DNA of 64,000 bases. Source: Acetobacteraceae bacterium ESL0709. Lineage in GTDB: Bacteria > Pseudomonadota > Alphaproteobacteria > Acetobacterales > Acetobacteraceae. The notes under the pieces were generated by a model. That model was not told the DNA's origin, ran no database searches, and saw only the letters and a program-made list of their open reading frames with translations. Shown in pieces: positions 47,314 to 58,678 of this stretch. The stretch is taken from the NCBI GenBank assembly GCA_029433415.1, contig JAQTIA010000003.1, positions 958,501-1,022,500 on the forward strand, in the 5' to 3' direction. Within the stretch, counting starts at the first letter, position 1. The number at the start of each line of letters is the position of its first letter. The translations under genes were made by a program, and so were the position numbers.

Positions 47314-47484
47314 TCAGCTCTTTTTGCACTTCTTCTTACGGCAGCAACGATGACGACCCAGCAAAATACCCATAAGGAAGCAGGCGCCCACCCACAACCA
47401 CGGATGGTCATTGACCATTTCACCGATCAGACATTTTTTATCTCCCATAACAGGGCACCATGCCTTTTCCTGAAAATCTTTCAT
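47314..47484 (-). CDS. Very small membrane protein, ElaB/YqjD-like tail
   Basis: About 56 residues from ATG 47484; the frame can be taken up to 47526. A short polar start (MKDFQEKAWCPV), then NDHPWLWVGACFLMGILLGRH, which has the HPW-x-(hydrophobic)-G-x-LLGR shape of ElaB/YqjD membrane anchors, then a cysteine- and lysine-rich end (CCRKKKCKKS). No clear ribosome-binding site. It may be real but is short; it sits just after the end of the ribosomal operon. Confidence 0.4.
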   Translation of the reverse strand: MKDFQEKAWCPVMGDKKCLIGEMVNDHPWLWVGACFLMGILLGRHRCCRKKKCKKS

Positions 47485-47526
47485 CACACTAATTCTTTCA
47501 TACTGGACGAAGCGAATTCGTCTCAT

Positions 47527-47562
47527 AAAAAAAGGGACAACGCCTTAAGCGCTGTCCCTTCA
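47527..47562 (-). terminator. Terminator of the ribosomal protein / rpoA operon
   Basis: On the minus strand GGGACAGCGC pairs with GGCGTTGTCCC around TTAA, followed by seven T. It lies just after rplQ. Confidence 0.9.
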
Positions 47563-47586
47563 TTATCTTCCCTTATAGTGGAAAGC

Positions 47587-48009
47587 TCAAGCAGCTTCTT
47601 CCTCAGAGGAAGAAACCTGGACCGGACCACTATTCTTGCCCTTGGCCTCCACATCGCGCTCAACAAGCTCAATCACAGCCATGTCGGCATTGTCCCCATA
47701 GCGAACACCTGCCTTGAGAACGCGTGTATAACCACCATTACGGCTGCCATAACGGTCTTTCAACGTGGAGAATAATTTCGTCACGATGGCTTCATCACGC
47801 AGCAACGAATAAGCCTGACGACGAGCATGCAGATCACCACGCTTACCCAGTGTAATCAGTTTTTCGGTAACAGGACGCAGTTCCTTTGCCTTTGGCAGAG
47901 TCGTAGTGATCTGCTCATGTTTAAGCAGAGCCACAGCCATGTTACGGAACATCGCCGCCCGATGAGTTGATGTGACGTTTAACTTACGTCCGCTCAGATT
48001 ATGACGCAT
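47587..48009 (-). CDS. rplQ: 50S ribosomal protein L17
   Basis: 140 residues. Start [28 protein letters not shown] is the L17 N-terminus, and the [30 protein letters not shown] part is conserved. The C-terminus has an acidic extension. It is the last gene of the long operon, right after rpoA. Confidence 0.96.
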   Translation of the reverse strand: MRHNLSGRKLNVTSTHRAAMFRNMAVALLKHEQITTTLPKAKELRPVTEKLITLGKRGDLHARRQAYSLLRDEAIVTKLFSTLKDRYGSRNGGYTRVLKAGVRYGDNADMAVIELVERDVEAKGKNSGPVQVSSSEEEAA

Positions 48010-48053
48010 TTTATATTCCTAATCCTTACCCAAAGCTTCCCAGCTGAGGCTTC

Positions 48054-49079
48054 TTAGAATGTCTCATCAAGACGACGAGCAAGATCTTCGATACTTTCAG
48101 GCGGCCACTCAGGTACACTCATACCCAGTGAAAGACCCATACCTGTAAGCACTTCCTTAATCTCATTAAGTGACTTACGGCCGAAATTCGGTGTACGAAG
48201 CATTTCCTGCTCCGTTTTCTGAACCAGATCGCCGATATAGACGATATTGTCATTTTTCAGACAATTGGCGCTACGAACTGAAAGTTCGAGCTCGTCTACC
48301 TTACGCAAAAGGTTACGGCTGAAGGGCAGGTCATCTTCGGTTTCTTCCTGCTGGACAGGACGCGGTTCATCAAAATTGATGAAGAGCTGAAGCTGATCCT
48401 GCAGGATACGAGCGGCCAAGGCCAGCGCATCCTCAGGGGTAACAACCCCGTTTGTTTCAACCGTAAGACGAAGCTTGTCATAATCAGTGACCTGCCCAAC
48501 ACGGGTAGGATCGACTTTATATGAAACGCGACGGACAGGCGAATAGATCGCATCAATGGGGATAAGCCCAATCGGCGCATCTTCGTGACGATTAGCAGAA
48601 GCGGGAACGTAACCTTTACCCGAATCAACCGTAAACTCCATGCCGAATTTGACATCATCATCGAGAGTGCAAATCACAAGATCAGGATTCATGATTTCAA
48701 TATCATGACCTGTCTGTATTTGACCTGCCTTAACCTCCCCGGGTCCGGTTGCTGTCAGCACCATACGTTTCGGCCCCTCACCATGCATTTTGATGGCAAG
48801 CTGCTTAACGTTCAGAATAATATCTGTAACGTCCTCACGAACACCAGCAACTGAGGCAAATTCATGCAGCACGCCATCAATCTGAATGGCTGTAACAGCA
48901 GAGCCCTGCAAGGAGGACAAAAGAATACGGCGAAGCGCATTGCCAATCGTCAATCCAAAGCCACGTTCAAGCGGCTCTGCAATGATCGTTGCAATGCGTG
49001 AGGGAACCGGGCCGGGCTCGACTTCAAGCTTCTCCGGTTTGATGAGGGACTGCCAGTTTTTCTGGAGAACCAAGGTCAT
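48054..49079 (-). CDS. rpoA: RNA polymerase alpha subunit
   Basis: 341 residues, normal length. The N-terminal assembly domain ([29 protein letters not shown]) and the C-terminal DNA- and activator-binding domain ([20 protein letters not shown] ... [12 protein letters not shown]) are both intact. Between rplQ and rpsK as usual in Alphaproteobacteria; rpsD is not in the operon. Confidence 0.97.
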   Translation of the reverse strand: MTLVLQKNWQSLIKPEKLEVEPGPVPSRIATIIAEPLERGFGLTIGNALRRILLSSLQGSAVTAIQIDGVLHEFASVAGVREDVTDIILNVKQLAIKMHGEGPKRMVLTATGPGEVKAGQIQTGHDIEIMNPDLVICTLDDDVKFGMEFTVDSGKGYVPASANRHEDAPIGLIPIDAIYSPVRRVSYKVDPTRVGQVTDYDKLRLTVETNGVVTPEDALALAARILQDQLQLFINFDEPRPVQQEETEDDLPFSRNLLRKVDELELSVRSANCLKNDNIVYIGDLVQKTEQEMLRTPNFGRKSLNEIKEVLTGMGLSLGMSVPEWPPESIEDLARRLDETF

Positions 49080-49210
49080 GGCCTTTCAAACAACGAAGCC
49101 CACCTCACAGAAAGGTGGTGCCAGGCCCGCACAATCGTGCGGTAATCACTACACCAAGATGAAAACTACCTTCATCAGGAAGGCAGCTCTCATCAGTTCA
49201 AATACCCGAA

Positions 49211-49603
49211 TTAAACGCGACGGCGCTTACGGGGACGACAGCCATTATGAGGAATCGGCGTCATGTCACGAATAGACGTGATAGTAAACCCGACAGCCTG
49301 CAAGGCTCTCAACGCGCTCTCACGTCCCGAACCAGGACCGGAAACTTCGATCTCAAGCGTTTCCATTCCGTGCTCGCGCGCCTTGCGTCCAGCATCCTCG
49401 GCAGCAACCTGTGCTGCATAAGGCGTGGATTTACGTGAACCCTTAAAACCCTGTGCACCGGAAGAAGACCACGCAATTGCGTTACCCTGTGCGTCAGAGA
49501 TCGTAATCATTGTGTTATTGAACGTTGAAAGAACGTGCGCGACACCAGAGATGATGTTCTTACGCTCTTTCTTACGAAGACGTGGGGCTGGAGCCTTGGC
49601 CAT
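49211..49603 (-). CDS. rpsK: 30S ribosomal protein S11
   Basis: 130 residues. Core [22 protein letters not shown] and the C-terminal [20 protein letters not shown] are S11. A 131-base gap to rpoA holds two small hairpins (CCACCT/AGGTGG and CCGCAC/GTGCGG). Confidence 0.97.
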   Translation of the reverse strand: MAKAPAPRLRKKERKNIISGVAHVLSTFNNTMITISDAQGNAIAWSSSGAQGFKGSRKSTPYAAQVAAEDAGRKAREHGMETLEIEVSGPGSGRESALRALQAVGFTITSIRDMTPIPHNGCRPRKRRRV

Positions 49604-49652
49604 ATTATATTGTGTCCTATCAGTTCGCAGATGATCGAGAGAAAAGCATCAC

Positions 49653-50030
<378 letters not shown>

Positions 50031-50247
50031 GCCAATTCTCCAATCAACGCGGCACTTTCACCGCGTTCCCGTTAATTTCGTGCCCTATCGGAAAGCCCTT
50101 GGCACTTCTACTATCAGACTTCCCTCTACGAAGGCGATTCCAGCTTTACTGATGAAAGCTGCGCCAAATATCTGCAGGGCGGAATATACTGCCCCACAGA
50201 TTTAGTCAAATTTTATTGATCACTTTTTCGTGATCATATGGACAGTG

Positions 50248-50829
50248 TTACTTCCCTGCCACGTCAAGAATCTTGTCAATCGCACGGCCGACATCATCTA
50301 TTGACTGTAATCCGTCAACTTTTTTCAGACGACCATCACGCTCGTAATAAGGCAATATCGGCTTCGTCTGGGCGTCATAAACCTCCAGACGCGACCTGAG
50401 CACCTCTGGCGTATCATCAGAGCGCCTTGAGCCATCATCACCTACACGTTCCGAAATACGCTTCATGAGCTCTTCACGCGGCACATCAATCAGAATAACC
50501 GCATTGATAGCAATCTGTTTTCTCTTCAGCATTTCATCAAGCACAATGGCCTGACTGGTTGCTCTAGGGAACCCATCAAGAATAAAGCCTTTGGCGCAGT
50601 CAGGCTGACTGATACGTTTTTCAATCATAGCAACCATGATCTCATCAGGAACAAGCTGCCCTGATTCCAGAATAGCCTTGACCTTTTTGCCAATCTCCGA
50701 CCCGGCAGCCACTTCCGCACGCAGCATATCTCCTGTGGAAACCTGCTTCATGCCGCGCTCTGTTTCGAGTCTCTTGGCTTGCGTACCCTTGCCGGCCCCG
50801 GGAGGACCGAGAAGAATGATATTCATCAT
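50248..50829 (-). CDS. adk: Adenylate kinase (short-lid form)
   Basis: 193 residues. P-loop GPPGAGKGTQ at the N-terminus, then STGDMLRAE and GFPRATSQA. The lid is short (ERVGDDGSRRSDDTPEVLRSRL) and lacks the zinc-type insert, as in other Alphaproteobacteria. Start ATG 50829 shares one base with the secY stop, so the two are translationally coupled. Confidence 0.96.
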   Translation of the reverse strand: MMNIILLGPPGAGKGTQAKRLETERGMKQVSTGDMLRAEVAAGSEIGKKVKAILESGQLVPDEIMVAMIEKRISQPDCAKGFILDGFPRATSQAIVLDEMLKRKQIAINAVILIDVPREELMKRISERVGDDGSRRSDDTPEVLRSRLEVYDAQTKPILPYYERDGRLKKVDGLQSIDDVGRAIDKILDVAGK

Positions 50830-52190
50830 TACTTTCCTTTTTCTTTAGCCCGATAGGCGCTACGCCCACGCTGTTTGCGTATAAGTCCCTGATATTGATG
50901 GGCCACCAAGTGGGACTGGATTTGCGTAACCGTATCAATCGTCACGGAAACGATAATAATCAAGCTCGTTCCGCCAAAATAGAAAGGCACATTGTAATGG
51001 CTGATCAAAATCTGCGGCAAAAGGCAAACCAGAACCATATAAGCCGCGCCAATTGTTGTCAGACGTGACAAGATTCTATCAAAATAGCGCGCTGTATTCG
51101 CTCCGGGGCGAATACCCGGGACGAAACCGCCTTGCTTGCGCAAATTCTCTGCCGTTTCTTCAGGGTTAAACGTAACCGCCGCATAGAAATAAGAGAAAAA
51201 GACGATCATCAGGGCATAAAAAGCCATATAAAGCGGCTGACCCTGAGAAAAAAGCTGACCAATCTTCCCCAGAAATCCTGTATTACTGTGCAGAAACCCG
51301 GCCAGGGTAGCAGGAATCAGGAGAACTGAAGAAGCAAAAATCGGAGGAATCACGCCGGCCGTGTTCACTTTCAAAGGCATATGCGTCGAATCACCGCCAT
51401 AAATGCGATTCCCCACCTGCCTTTTAGGATATTGAATCACAACACGACGCTGCGCCTGCTCCATAAAGACGATGAAAGCCACGACAGCCAGAGCCATAAC
51501 CAGAAAGATCGCGACAAACAGAGGAGATAACGCTCCTGTACGCCCCAGCTCAAAGAGACTGGCTGTTGCATGAGGAAGATTCGCCACAATCCCCGAGAAA
51601 ATAATCAGTGAGATACCATTCCCAATTCCGCGCGAAGTAATCTGCTCGCCCAGCCACATCAGGAACATAGTACCCGTTACCAGCATAACGACATAGGAGA
51701 AAATAAAGCTCGGGCCAGGAGAAATAATGGCACTCAAACCTGTTTGAGTATGAAGACTCCCAAGCCCCATGGCAAAGCCATAGGCCTGTACCACAGCAAT
51801 AAACACGGTGAGATAACGTGTATATTGGTTAAGCTTCTTTCGCCCACTCTCGCCTTCTTTTTTCAAGGCTTCCATTGAGGGCAGAGCCGTTGAAAGAAGC
51901 TGGATAATAATAGAGGCACTGATATAAGGCATGATATTGAGGGCAAACACAGTCATACGCCCCAGGGCACCACCTGAGAACATATCAAACATACCCAAAA
52001 TACCACCCTGATTCTGGGACATAATCTCGCCCAGAACAGAGGCATCAATACCTGGTACTGGGATAAATGTTCCCAGGCGGTAAATAATCAATGCCCCAAG
52101 AGTGAACCAGATACGCTTTTTCAGCTCAGTCGCTTTTGAGAACGAGCTGAAATTCAGGTTCGCGGCTAGCTGCTCAGCTACGGAAGCCAT
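50829..52190 (-). CDS. secY: Preprotein translocase channel subunit SecY
   Basis: 453 residues with ten membrane helices. N-terminal RIWFTLGALIIYRLGTFIPVPGID and the GILGMFDMFSGGALGRMTVFAL element are typical, as is the C-terminal GLIRKQRGR. It moves Sec substrates, which would include the signal-peptide proteins of the left-hand locus. Between rplO and adk. Confidence 0.97.
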   Translation of the reverse strand: MASVAEQLAANLNFSSFSKATELKKRIWFTLGALIIYRLGTFIPVPGIDASVLGEIMSQNQGGILGMFDMFSGGALGRMTVFALNIMPYISASIIIQLLSTALPSMEALKKEGESGRKKLNQYTRYLTVFIAVVQAYGFAMGLGSLHTQTGLSAIISPGPSFIFSYVVMLVTGTMFLMWLGEQITSRGIGNGISLIIFSGIVANLPHATASLFELGRTGALSPLFVAIFLVMALAVVAFIVFMEQAQRRVVIQYPKRQVGNRIYGGDSTHMPLKVNTAGVIPPIFASSVLLIPATLAGFLHSNTGFLGKIGQLFSQGQPLYMAFYALMIVFFSYFYAAVTFNPEETAENLRKQGGFVPGIRPGANTARYFDRILSRLTTIGAAYMVLVCLLPQILISHYNVPFYFGGTSLIIIVSVTIDTVTQIQSHLVAHQYQGLIRKQRGRSAYRAKEKGK

Positions 52191-52207
52191 CTCCCCGTCC
52201 TTTCATG

Positions 52208-52245
52208 GAAACAGCGCCACCGCACACGGTACGGGACGCTGTTTC
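52208..52245 (-). other. Hairpin between rplO and secY
   Basis: GAAACAGCG pairs with CGCTGTTTC, with an inner ACCG/CGGT stem. It lies 18 bases before the secY start and has no T-run, so it may affect RNA stability or secY translation rather than end transcription. Confidence 0.45.
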
Positions 52246-52283
52246 ATCAATCACTAAACCCTGCAAAAGGGCAAGGTGAAAAT

Positions 52284-52772
52284 TTAAGCCTCAGGCTGAT
52301 TCACGCCTTCAGAAGCCAAAACCTTGACAGTCCCGCCAGCCTTTTCGACCGCTGCAACAGCAGCAGCAGAGGCACCAGCAACTTCAAATTTTAGCCCGGA
52401 ACTCAGCTCTCCTTTGGCCAACAGGCGAACACCTGCAACCTTGCGAGAACCCACAAGACCAGCCTTGCGCAGCGTTTCAACGCTCACAACTTCGGCGGCA
52501 GAAAGCTTGCCAGCTTCAAGAGCCTTGGAAATCGCGCCGAGATTAACCGCCGCATATTCCTTGCGGAATATATTCACAAACCCACGCTTTGGCATACGGC
52601 GATAAATCGGAAGCTGGCCACCTTCAAACCCGTTCAGGGCAACACCCTCACGAGCCTTTTGGCCTTTGTTTCCCTTACCAGAGGTCTTGCCCTTACCAGA
52701 ACCAATACCGCGGCCCAGGCGTTTCTTGCGATAGCGCGCGCCTTCATTGTCACGTAATTCATTCAGATTCAT
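52284..52772 (-). CDS. rplO: 50S ribosomal protein L15
   Basis: 162 residues. N-terminal [22 protein letters not shown] then [18 protein letters not shown] is the L15 start; the [18 protein letters not shown] element is also clear. One base after rpmD. Confidence 0.97.
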   Translation of the reverse strand: MNLNELRDNEGARYRKKRLGRGIGSGKGKTSGKGNKGQKAREGVALNGFEGGQLPIYRRMPKRGFVNIFRKEYAAVNLGAISKALEAGKLSAAEVVSVETLRKAGLVGSRKVAGVRLLAKGELSSGLKFEVAGASAAAVAAVEKAGGTVKVLASEGVNQPEA

Positions 52773-52773
52773 C

Positions 52774-52965
52774 TTAGTCCTCCACCTTCAGGAGGTGAGC
52801 AACCTTGCGGATCATCCCACGAATTGAAGGAGTGTCCTCAAGCACACGGGACGTCCCGATACCACGCAGCCCCAATCCCTTAATTGTCTCTGCCTGGCCC
52901 GGCTTGCGGCCGATCACAGAATAAATTTGCGTAACACGAACAGTCTTACCCTGAGATTCAGACAT
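52774..52965 (-). CDS. rpmD: 50S ribosomal protein L30
   Basis: 63 residues from ATG 52965; the longer open frame upstream lies inside rpsE. The motif [23 protein letters not shown] and the closing [17 protein letters not shown] are L30. It overlaps the end of rpsE by eight bases. Confidence 0.94.
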   Translation of the reverse strand: MSESQGKTVRVTQIYSVIGRKPGQAETIKGLGLRGIGTSRVLEDTPSIRGMIRKVAHLLKVED

Positions 52966-53527
52966 TTGCAGCCTCCGTCTCAGAACCTTCGCGGCGCCCG
53001 AAAAGCTCGAATGTCTTCTTGCCACGACGAGCCGCAACCTGACGCGGACTTGCCACACGTTCAAGAGCGTCAAATGTCGCCTTGATCATATTGTGCGGGT
53101 TACGCGTACCCGTGCTCTTAGCGACAACGTCACTAATCCCCAAGCTTTCGAACACTGCACGCATTGGCCCACCTGCGATGATACCTGTCCCGGCATCGGC
53201 CGCACGAATCGTAACCTTACCTGCTCCAAAATGCCCAAAGGCATCATGATGCAATGTCCGTCCCTCTTTCATAGGGACCCGAATCATATGGCGGCGCGCA
53301 CGCTCCGTGGCCTTGCGAATTGCCTCTGGAACTTCACGAGCCTTGCCGGCACCATAGCCGACACGACCTTTTTGGTCTCCAACGACAACAAGCGCAGCAA
53401 AAGCGAAACGACGTCCACCCTTAACGACTTTAGCAACGCGGTTGATGGTTACGAGCTTGTCAACAAACTCATCACCCTGCTCACGTTCACGACCACCACG
53501 GCCGCCTTCTTTTGGCTCACGTGCCAT
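52958..53527 (-). CDS. rpsE: 30S ribosomal protein S5
   Basis: 189 residues. [36 protein letters not shown] and the [15 protein letters not shown] part are S5. The N-terminus is glycine- and arginine-rich. Confidence 0.97.
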   Translation of the reverse strand: MAREPKEGGRGGREREQGDEFVDKLVTINRVAKVVKGGRRFAFAALVVVGDQKGRVGYGAGKAREVPEAIRKATERARRHMIRVPMKEGRTLHHDAFGHFGAGKVTIRAADAGTGIIAGGPMRAVFESLGISDVVAKSTGTRNPHNMIKATFDALERVASPRQVAARRGKKTFELFGRREGSETEAANV

Positions 53528-53539
53528 GTGTGATCCTCC

Positions 53540-53902
53540 TTAGAACGAAAGCCCGCCCTCACGGGCTGCCTCAGCCAGAGCTTTCACCCGGCCATGATAA
53601 AGATACGCGCCACGGTCGAAAACGACTTCCTTGACGCCTGCCGCGACAGCACGCTCAGCAACGAGCTTACCGATAACAGCAGCAGCCGCAATATCCGCGC
53701 CAGTCTTACCCGCACTGCGAATATCTTTCTCAAGCGTCGAAGCACTCGCTAATGTGTGCCCACACGCGTCATCAATGACCTGAGCATGAATATGTTTGCT
53801 AGAACGGAAGACCGACAAACGCGGCCGGCCGCCGCTCTTGCGACGAAGCTGGAAACGCAACCGCCGGCGGCGACGTTCCTGCAATCCTTGCAGCGATGCC
53901 AT
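53540..53902 (-). CDS. rplR: 50S ribosomal protein L18
   Basis: 120 residues. The [18 protein letters not shown] strand and the C-terminal [28 protein letters not shown] are L18, the 5S rRNA-binding protein. One base shared with rplF. Confidence 0.97.
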   Translation of the reverse strand: MASLQGLQERRRRRLRFQLRRKSGGRPRLSVFRSSKHIHAQVIDDACGHTLASASTLEKDIRSAGKTGADIAAAAVIGKLVAERAVAAGVKEVVFDRGAYLYHGRVKALAEAAREGGLSF

Positions 53903-54438
53903 TACTTCTTCTTACCTTCCTTACGACGCAGAACTTCAGTCTCATAGCGGACACCCTTGCCTTTATAAGGCTCTGGACGGCGGAAATTGCGAATATCCAA
54001 CGCTACCTGACCAACACGCTGCTTGTCATTCCCCTCGACCATGATTGCCGTCGGACGCGGCGTCGTGATTTTTACATCCGATGGAATCGGATAAATCACA
54101 TCATGAGAAAAGCCTAGGTTCATGACCAGATTAGAACCTTGCACCGCTGCACGGAAACCCGTTCCCTGAATCTCAAGACCTTTTGAGAAACCTTCAGAAA
54201 CTCCCTTAACCATATTGGCCAATAGAGCCCGTGTGGTTCCCCACATCGTCCAGCTCTCACGGGAACGAGCGCCTAACGGCGATACGACAATCTTTCCATC
54301 CTCAATCTTCACACCAACCTGCGAAGAAACAGGAATCTGAAGCTCACCACGCTTACCTTTGACAGAGACAACGCCATCAGCAATTGTCGCCTGTACGCCA
54401 GCGGGGAGCTCAACAGGATTTTTACCTACGCGAGACAT
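53902..54438 (-). CDS. rplF: 50S ribosomal protein L6
   Basis: 178 residues. N-terminal [15 protein letters not shown] and C-terminal [29 protein letters not shown] are L6. Confidence 0.97.
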   Translation of the reverse strand: MSRVGKNPVELPAGVQATIADGVVSVKGKRGELQIPVSSQVGVKIEDGKIVVSPLGARSRESWTMWGTTRALLANMVKGVSEGFSKGLEIQGTGFRAAVQGSNLVMNLGFSHDVIYPIPSDVKITTPRPTAIMVEGNDKQRVGQVALDIRNFRRPEPYKGKGVRYETEVLRRKEGKKK

Positions 54439-54449
54439 GCTTCTCCCCC

Positions 54450-54848
54450 TTAGAAGACGCGGCAGAGGATCTCACCGCCAACATTGGCAGCGCGAGCCTC
54501 GACGTCGGAAAGGACGCCACGCGGAGTGGAAAGGATGGAAACGCCGAGCCCAGCATAAACACGGGGCAGTTCCTTAATCTTGGAATAAATGCGGCGGCCC
54601 GGACGTGAAACGCGATGGATTTCACGAATAACGGGCTGACCGTCACTATATTTCAGCTCAATACGAAGCTGAGAAATACCCTTGCGGAGTTCTTCAGTCT
54701 CGTAGCCACGAATATAACCTTCGCGTTTCAGAGCCTCAAGGACATTGGCACGAAGTTTCGATGCAGGAGCGACGCAGGCCGTATGACGGGCACGCTGCGC
54801 GTTGCGGATGCGGGTAAGCATATCACCCAGCGGATCAGACATAGACAT
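54450..54848 (-). CDS. rpsH: 30S ribosomal protein S8
   Basis: 132 residues. [18 protein letters not shown] at the start and [31 protein letters not shown] at the end are S8, the regulator of spc-type operons in other bacteria. Confidence 0.97.
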   Translation of the reverse strand: MSMSDPLGDMLTRIRNAQRARHTACVAPASKLRANVLEALKREGYIRGYETEELRKGISQLRIELKYSDGQPVIREIHRVSRPGRRIYSKIKELPRVYAGLGVSILSTPRGVLSDVEARAANVGGEILCRVF

Positions 54849-54861
54849 TTAAACTATCCTC

Positions 54862-55167
54862 TTACCAGCTGGATTTTACCATACCGGGAATTTGACCCGC
54901 AGAAGCAAGATCGCGCAGCGCAATACGGCACAACTCAAACTTACGGTAATTCGCACGGGGACGACCTGTGATCTTGCAGCGCAGCCTCACACGAGTCTGC
55001 GACCCGTTGCGAGGGAGCTGGGCAAGCTTCAAAGTCGCCTCAAAACGCTCTTCCATGGAAAGGGAGCGATTTTTAATAATATCTTTTAATGCGGTCCGCT
55101 TCTCACGATCGCGCTTGGCCAATGCCGCGCGATGATTGTTGCGGAGAATCGCAGAGGTCTTCGCCAT
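54862..55167 (-). CDS. rpsN: 30S ribosomal protein S14 (zinc-free form)
   Basis: 101 residues from ATG 55167 ([13 protein letters not shown]); the frame extends 20 codons further without similarity. It is the long form without the CxxC zinc sites. [26 protein letters not shown] is conserved. Confidence 0.95.
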   Translation of the reverse strand: MAKTSAILRNNHRAALAKRDREKRTALKDIIKNRSLSMEERFEATLKLAQLPRNGSQTRVRLRCKITGRPRANYRKFELCRIALRDLASAGQIPGMVKSSW

Positions 55168-55290
55168 CTCGAATTTTCTCCCGGAACCTGTCAGGACCAT
55201 CCCAACGGTTTTCCAATTGGTCATCATTTAGCGGGATTCAGAGAGAAGATAAACCCCCCAAACCCCGCAAATGATTATTAAACTTCAGAG

Positions 55291-55854
55291 TTAAGACAGG
55301 AAAGGAAGGTCAAATGCCTTCAAAAGGGCCTTAGCCTCGGCATCCGTCTTTGCTGAGGTCACGAAAATGATGTCCATCCCGCGGACGGAATCAATCTTAT
55401 CGTAATCAATCTCAGGAAAAACAATCTGCTCTTTGATACCCATGGCAAAATTACCACGACCATCAAAACCCTTATTTCCCGGCAATCCGCGAAAATCACG
55501 AATACGCGGCATCGCAATCGTCACAAAACGATCAAGAAACTCATACATACGGGCACGGCGGAGTGTAACCTTACAGCCAATCGGCAGACCCTCGCGGATC
55601 TTAAAGCCAGCAATAGCCTTTTTCGCCAAAGTCTTGACAGGTTTCTGACCTGAAATAAGAGTCATTTCAGAAACGGCAGCATCAAGCTTCTTCTGATCGC
55701 CAGCAGCTTCGCCTACGCCCATATTCAGAACGATCTTCTCAAGCTTGGGAATCTGGAAATCGTTCTGATAACCAAATTGCTCTTTAAGTTTCGCCCTTAA
55801 AACGTCCCGATAATGCTGTTGCAAACGGGGCAGCACATGTTGATTGTCGCTCAT
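55291..55854 (-). CDS. rplE: 50S ribosomal protein L5
   Basis: 187 residues. [14 protein letters not shown], then [22 protein letters not shown]-like sequence and RDFRGL, are L5. The gap to rpsN is 123 bases and has no gene. Confidence 0.97.
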   Translation of the reverse strand: MSDNQHVLPRLQQHYRDVLRAKLKEQFGYQNDFQIPKLEKIVLNMGVGEAAGDQKKLDAAVSEMTLISGQKPVKTLAKKAIAGFKIREGLPIGCKVTLRRARMYEFLDRFVTIAMPRIRDFRGLPGNKGFDGRGNFAMGIKEQIVFPEIDYDKIDSVRGMDIIFVTSAKTDAEAKALLKAFDLPFLS

Positions 55855-55864
55855 CGTTTGCTCC

Positions 55865-56185
55865 TTAGCCTTCGATTACGTCGCCGGTTGCCTTGGCAAC
55901 ACGCACTTTGCGACCATCCTCAAGCACACGAAACCCAACACGTGTCGGCTTGCCGCTTTTAGGATCAATCAGCTTCAGGTTAGAAAGATGGATCGGCATT
56001 TCCTTCTCGAGAATACCACCATTCTCACCCATACGATTGGGCTTTGTATGGCGCTTTGCTACAGCAACACCACGAACGATAGCCTTCTCAGTTTTCGGGA
56101 AAACAGAAAGAACCTCTCCCCGAACACCTTTGGAACGCCCCGTCAGGACCAGGACCTGATCCCCTTTTCTTATACGCGCAGCCAT
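55865..56185 (-). CDS. rplX: 50S ribosomal protein L24
   Basis: 106 residues. KOW-type start [21 protein letters not shown], then [20 protein letters not shown], is L24. The rplN gene ends immediately upstream. Confidence 0.96.
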   Translation of the reverse strand: MAARIRKGDQVLVLTGRSKGVRGEVLSVFPKTEKAIVRGVAVAKRHTKPNRMGENGGILEKEMPIHLSNLKLIDPKSGKPTRVGFRVLEDGRKVRVAKATGDVIEG

Positions 56186-56554
56186 TTACAGCACCTCCGG
56201 AGCCAAGGAGATGATTTTCATAAACTTGCGTGCACGCAGCTCACGAACCACCGGGCCAAAAATACGTGTTCCGATCGGCTCCTGCTGCTTGTTAATCAGC
56301 ACAGCCGCATTCCGATCAAAACGAATCGCAGAGCCATCAGCACGACGGACAGGATAAGATGTGCGCACGATCACTGCCTGATGCACATCACCCTTTTTCA
56401 CTTTTCCGCGAGGAATAGCTTCTTTAACGGATACGACAATGACGTCGCCGACCGAAGCAGTCTTCCGTTTGGAACCACCCAGTACCTTGATGCACTGCAC
56501 CCGACGTGCGCCGGAATTATCGGCAACGTCAAGGTTGGTCTCGGGATGAATCAT
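56186..56554 (-). CDS. rplN: 50S ribosomal protein L14
   Basis: 122 residues. [27 protein letters not shown] and [26 protein letters not shown] are L14. Confidence 0.97.
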   Translation of the reverse strand: MIHPETNLDVADNSGARRVQCIKVLGGSKRKTASVGDVIVVSVKEAIPRGKVKKGDVHQAVIVRTSYPVRRADGSAIRFDRNAAVLINKQQEPIGTRIFGPVVRELRARKFMKIISLAPEVL

Positions 56555-56566
56555 CTGCCTACCCCC

Positions 56567-56842
56567 TTACGCGTCAGATGATGTGGATGCCGCATTTGCA
56601 ACATCGACACCATTGCGTGAAACGACCGTCCATGTCTTGCGCTTGGAAATGGGTGCGCATTCTTCAATACGCACGACATCCCCAATCTTGCATGCATTGG
56701 CATCATCATGCGCAGCATATTTCTTGGAACGGCGGATAAACTTCTTGTACAGGGGATGCATGACGCGGCGATCGACAAGAACGGTAACCGTCTTGTCCAT
56801 TTTATCGCTTGTCACACGGCCTGTCAGGACGCGCCTTGGCAT
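56567..56842 (-). CDS. rpsQ: 30S ribosomal protein S17
   Basis: 91 residues from ATG 56842 ([21 protein letters not shown]); the longer frame upstream runs into rpm[19 protein letters not shown] and [18 protein letters not shown] are S17. Confidence 0.95.
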   Translation of the reverse strand: MPRRVLTGRVTSDKMDKTVTVLVDRRVMHPLYKKFIRRSKKYAAHDDANACKIGDVVRIEECAPISKRKTWTVVSRNGVDVANAASTSSDA

Positions 56843-56855
56843 CGTCCGTCTCCTC

Positions 56856-57089
56856 TCAGGACTTGTGCGCGGACGTTTGTGCGCCCGTGCTGTTCTTCGA
56901 TTGATGCAGCAATGTCTTGATACGCGCGACAGTACGACGCACTTTTTTGACATTACTGGTGTTCTCAGCCTGCCCTGTGGCGGCTGAGAAACGCTGATTA
57001 ATCTGCTCGCGCTTCAGCTCCACCAGGAGAGTCTTCAGCTCATCTGCAGACTTCGCACGCAGATCAGAAACTTTATAAGCTTCAGCCAT
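56856..57089 (-). CDS. rpmC: 50S ribosomal protein L29
   Basis: 77 residues from ATG 57089 ([18 protein letters not shown]). [21 protein letters not shown] is L29. A short serine- and threonine-rich C-terminal extension is present. Confidence 0.94.
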   Translation of the reverse strand: MAEAYKVSDLRAKSADELKTLLVELKREQINQRFSAATGQAENTSNVKKVRRTVARIKTLLHQSKNSTGAQTSAHKS

Positions 57090-57090
57090 A

Positions 57091-57507
57091 TCAAGCCTCC
57101 TCAATGCGCTGAATAAACTTGGTCTTAATTGGCAACTTTGCAGCCGCCAAGCCCAAAGCAACCCGCGCTACATCAGGCGGCACTCCTTCGATCTCGAAGA
57201 GGATGCGACCTGGCTTCACACGAGCGGCCCAGTACTCTGGATTACCTTTACCGGAACCCATACGCACTTCGGCTGGTTTTGTCGAGACAGGGAGGTCAGG
57301 AAAAATACGAATCCAGACACGACCAGCACGTTTCATAGCACGCGTAACCGCACGACGTGCCGCCTCAATTTGCCGAGCCGTGATCCTTTCCGGCTCCAGC
57401 GCTTTAAGACCATATGCCCCAAAGTTCAGCTGGGTCCCCCCTTTGGCCAAACCGTGGATACGGCCCTTACGGACCTTGCGGAATTTTGTCCGCTTTGGAG
57501 AAAGCAT
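57091..57507 (-). CDS. rplP: 50S ribosomal protein L16
   Basis: 138 residues. [24 protein letters not shown] and the [25 protein letters not shown] element are L16. Confidence 0.97.
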   Translation of the reverse strand: MLSPKRTKFRKVRKGRIHGLAKGGTQLNFGAYGLKALEPERITARQIEAARRAVTRAMKRAGRVWIRIFPDLPVSTKPAEVRMGSGKGNPEYWAARVKPGRILFEIEGVPPDVARVALGLAAAKLPIKTKFIQRIEEA

Positions 57508-57563
57508 GTTTTATACCCTCACTTTAAACACCAATGACGTAGTTCGAAGACTTATGCCTCGTC

Positions 57564-58241
57564 TTAACGCTGAGGTGCTTGCTCCGCAGCTCTACGGTCC
57601 TGAGCCATAGGATCATGAGCAAGAATCTCGCCCTTGAAGATCCAGACCTTCACGCCACAAGAGCCATAAGTTGTATGGGCTGTTGAAGTCCCATAATCGA
57701 TGTCTGCACGCAATGTATGCAAGGGAACGCGTCCCTCGCGATATTTTTCATCACGAGCAATTTCAGCACCGCCGAGACGACCACTGCATGTGATACGAAT
57801 CCCCTGAGCTCCAAGACGCATGGCTGACTGAATCGAGCGCTTCATCGCACGACGGAAAGCGACGCGGCGTTCCAGCTGCTGAGCAATAGAATCAGCAACC
57901 AGTGTCGCATCAATTTCAGGTTTGCGGATCTCGACGATATTTAGCGCAACGTCAGCTTTGGCCATTTGGCTGAGCTCTTTACGCAGCGCATCAATATCCT
58001 GGCCTTTTTTACCAATCACCACGCCCGGGCGGGCAGCGTAAATGGTCACACGAGGCTTTTTAGCAGGACGTTCGATCACGACACGAGAAACACCAGCGCT
58101 GCTCAGCTTCTTACGCAGGAAATTACGCAGCTTCAGATCTTCATGAAGAAGTCGCGCATAGTCATTACCGGCATACCAACGACTATCCCAAGTACGATTA
58201 ATACCAAGCCGAAGGCCGATTGGATTAACTTTATGTCCCAT
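57564..58241 (-). CDS. rpsC: 30S ribosomal protein S3
   Basis: 225 residues. [24 protein letters not shown] is the S3 start; the KH domain ([17 protein letters not shown]) and [12 protein letters not shown] end are present. Confidence 0.97.
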   Translation of the reverse strand: MGHKVNPIGLRLGINRTWDSRWYAGNDYARLLHEDLKLRNFLRKKLSSAGVSRVVIERPAKKPRVTIYAARPGVVIGKKGQDIDALRKELSQMAKADVALNIVEIRKPEIDATLVADSIAQQLERRVAFRRAMKRSIQSAMRLGAQGIRITCSGRLGGAEIARDEKYREGRVPLHTLRADIDYGTSTAHTTYGSCGVKVWIFKGEILAHDPMAQDRRAAEQAPQR

Positions 58242-58244
58242 GAC

Positions 58245-58676
58245 TCAGGCCGCCTTCTGTTCTTTTTTGACGCTTTTTTTCGCTACCTTCTCTCCCTCAG
58301 GAGCTTCGGCACGCTCAGCGACAACAATCTTCAGATGACTGAAGAACTTCTCAATACGGGAAGAACGGCCACGTCCACGCGCATGGAAGCGCTTCATAAC
58401 AATCGACTTGCCAACTTCCGCCGACTTCACCACCAGACGATCGACATCAAGCTGGTGATTATTTTCAGCATTCGCCACAGCACTTTCGAGCGTCTTTTTC
58501 ACCTGCTGGGCGATACGACGGCGAGAAAATGTCAAGGCAGCGATGGCCTTGTCAGCGGGCTGATTGCGAATGATTGCTGCCACGAGATTCAGCTTGCGCG
58601 GACTGACACGGATATTGCGAGCGACAGCCTGAGCTTCTGTCTCGGCTAATGTGCGAATATGCTTCGGTTTGCTCAT
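58245..58676 (-). CDS. rplV: 50S ribosomal protein L22
   Basis: 143 residues. [27 protein letters not shown] and [21 protein letters not shown] are L22. A lysine-rich C-terminal extension follows (about 30 residues). Confidence 0.97.
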   Translation of the reverse strand: MSKPKHIRTLAETEAQAVARNIRVSPRKLNLVAAIIRNQPADKAIAALTFSRRRIAQQVKKTLESAVANAENNHQLDVDRLVVKSAEVGKSIVMKRFHARGRGRSSRIEKFFSHLKIVVAERAEAPEGEKVAKKSVKKEQKAA

Positions 58677-58678
58677 AA

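Noticed and set aside
50217-50236. Terminator TGATCAC-ttttt-GTGATCA between adk and rpsM
   Set aside because: The stem is short, and no T-run follows on the minus strand, so it is not a convincing terminator; the ribosomal genes downstream are likely co-transcribed or have their own promoter here.
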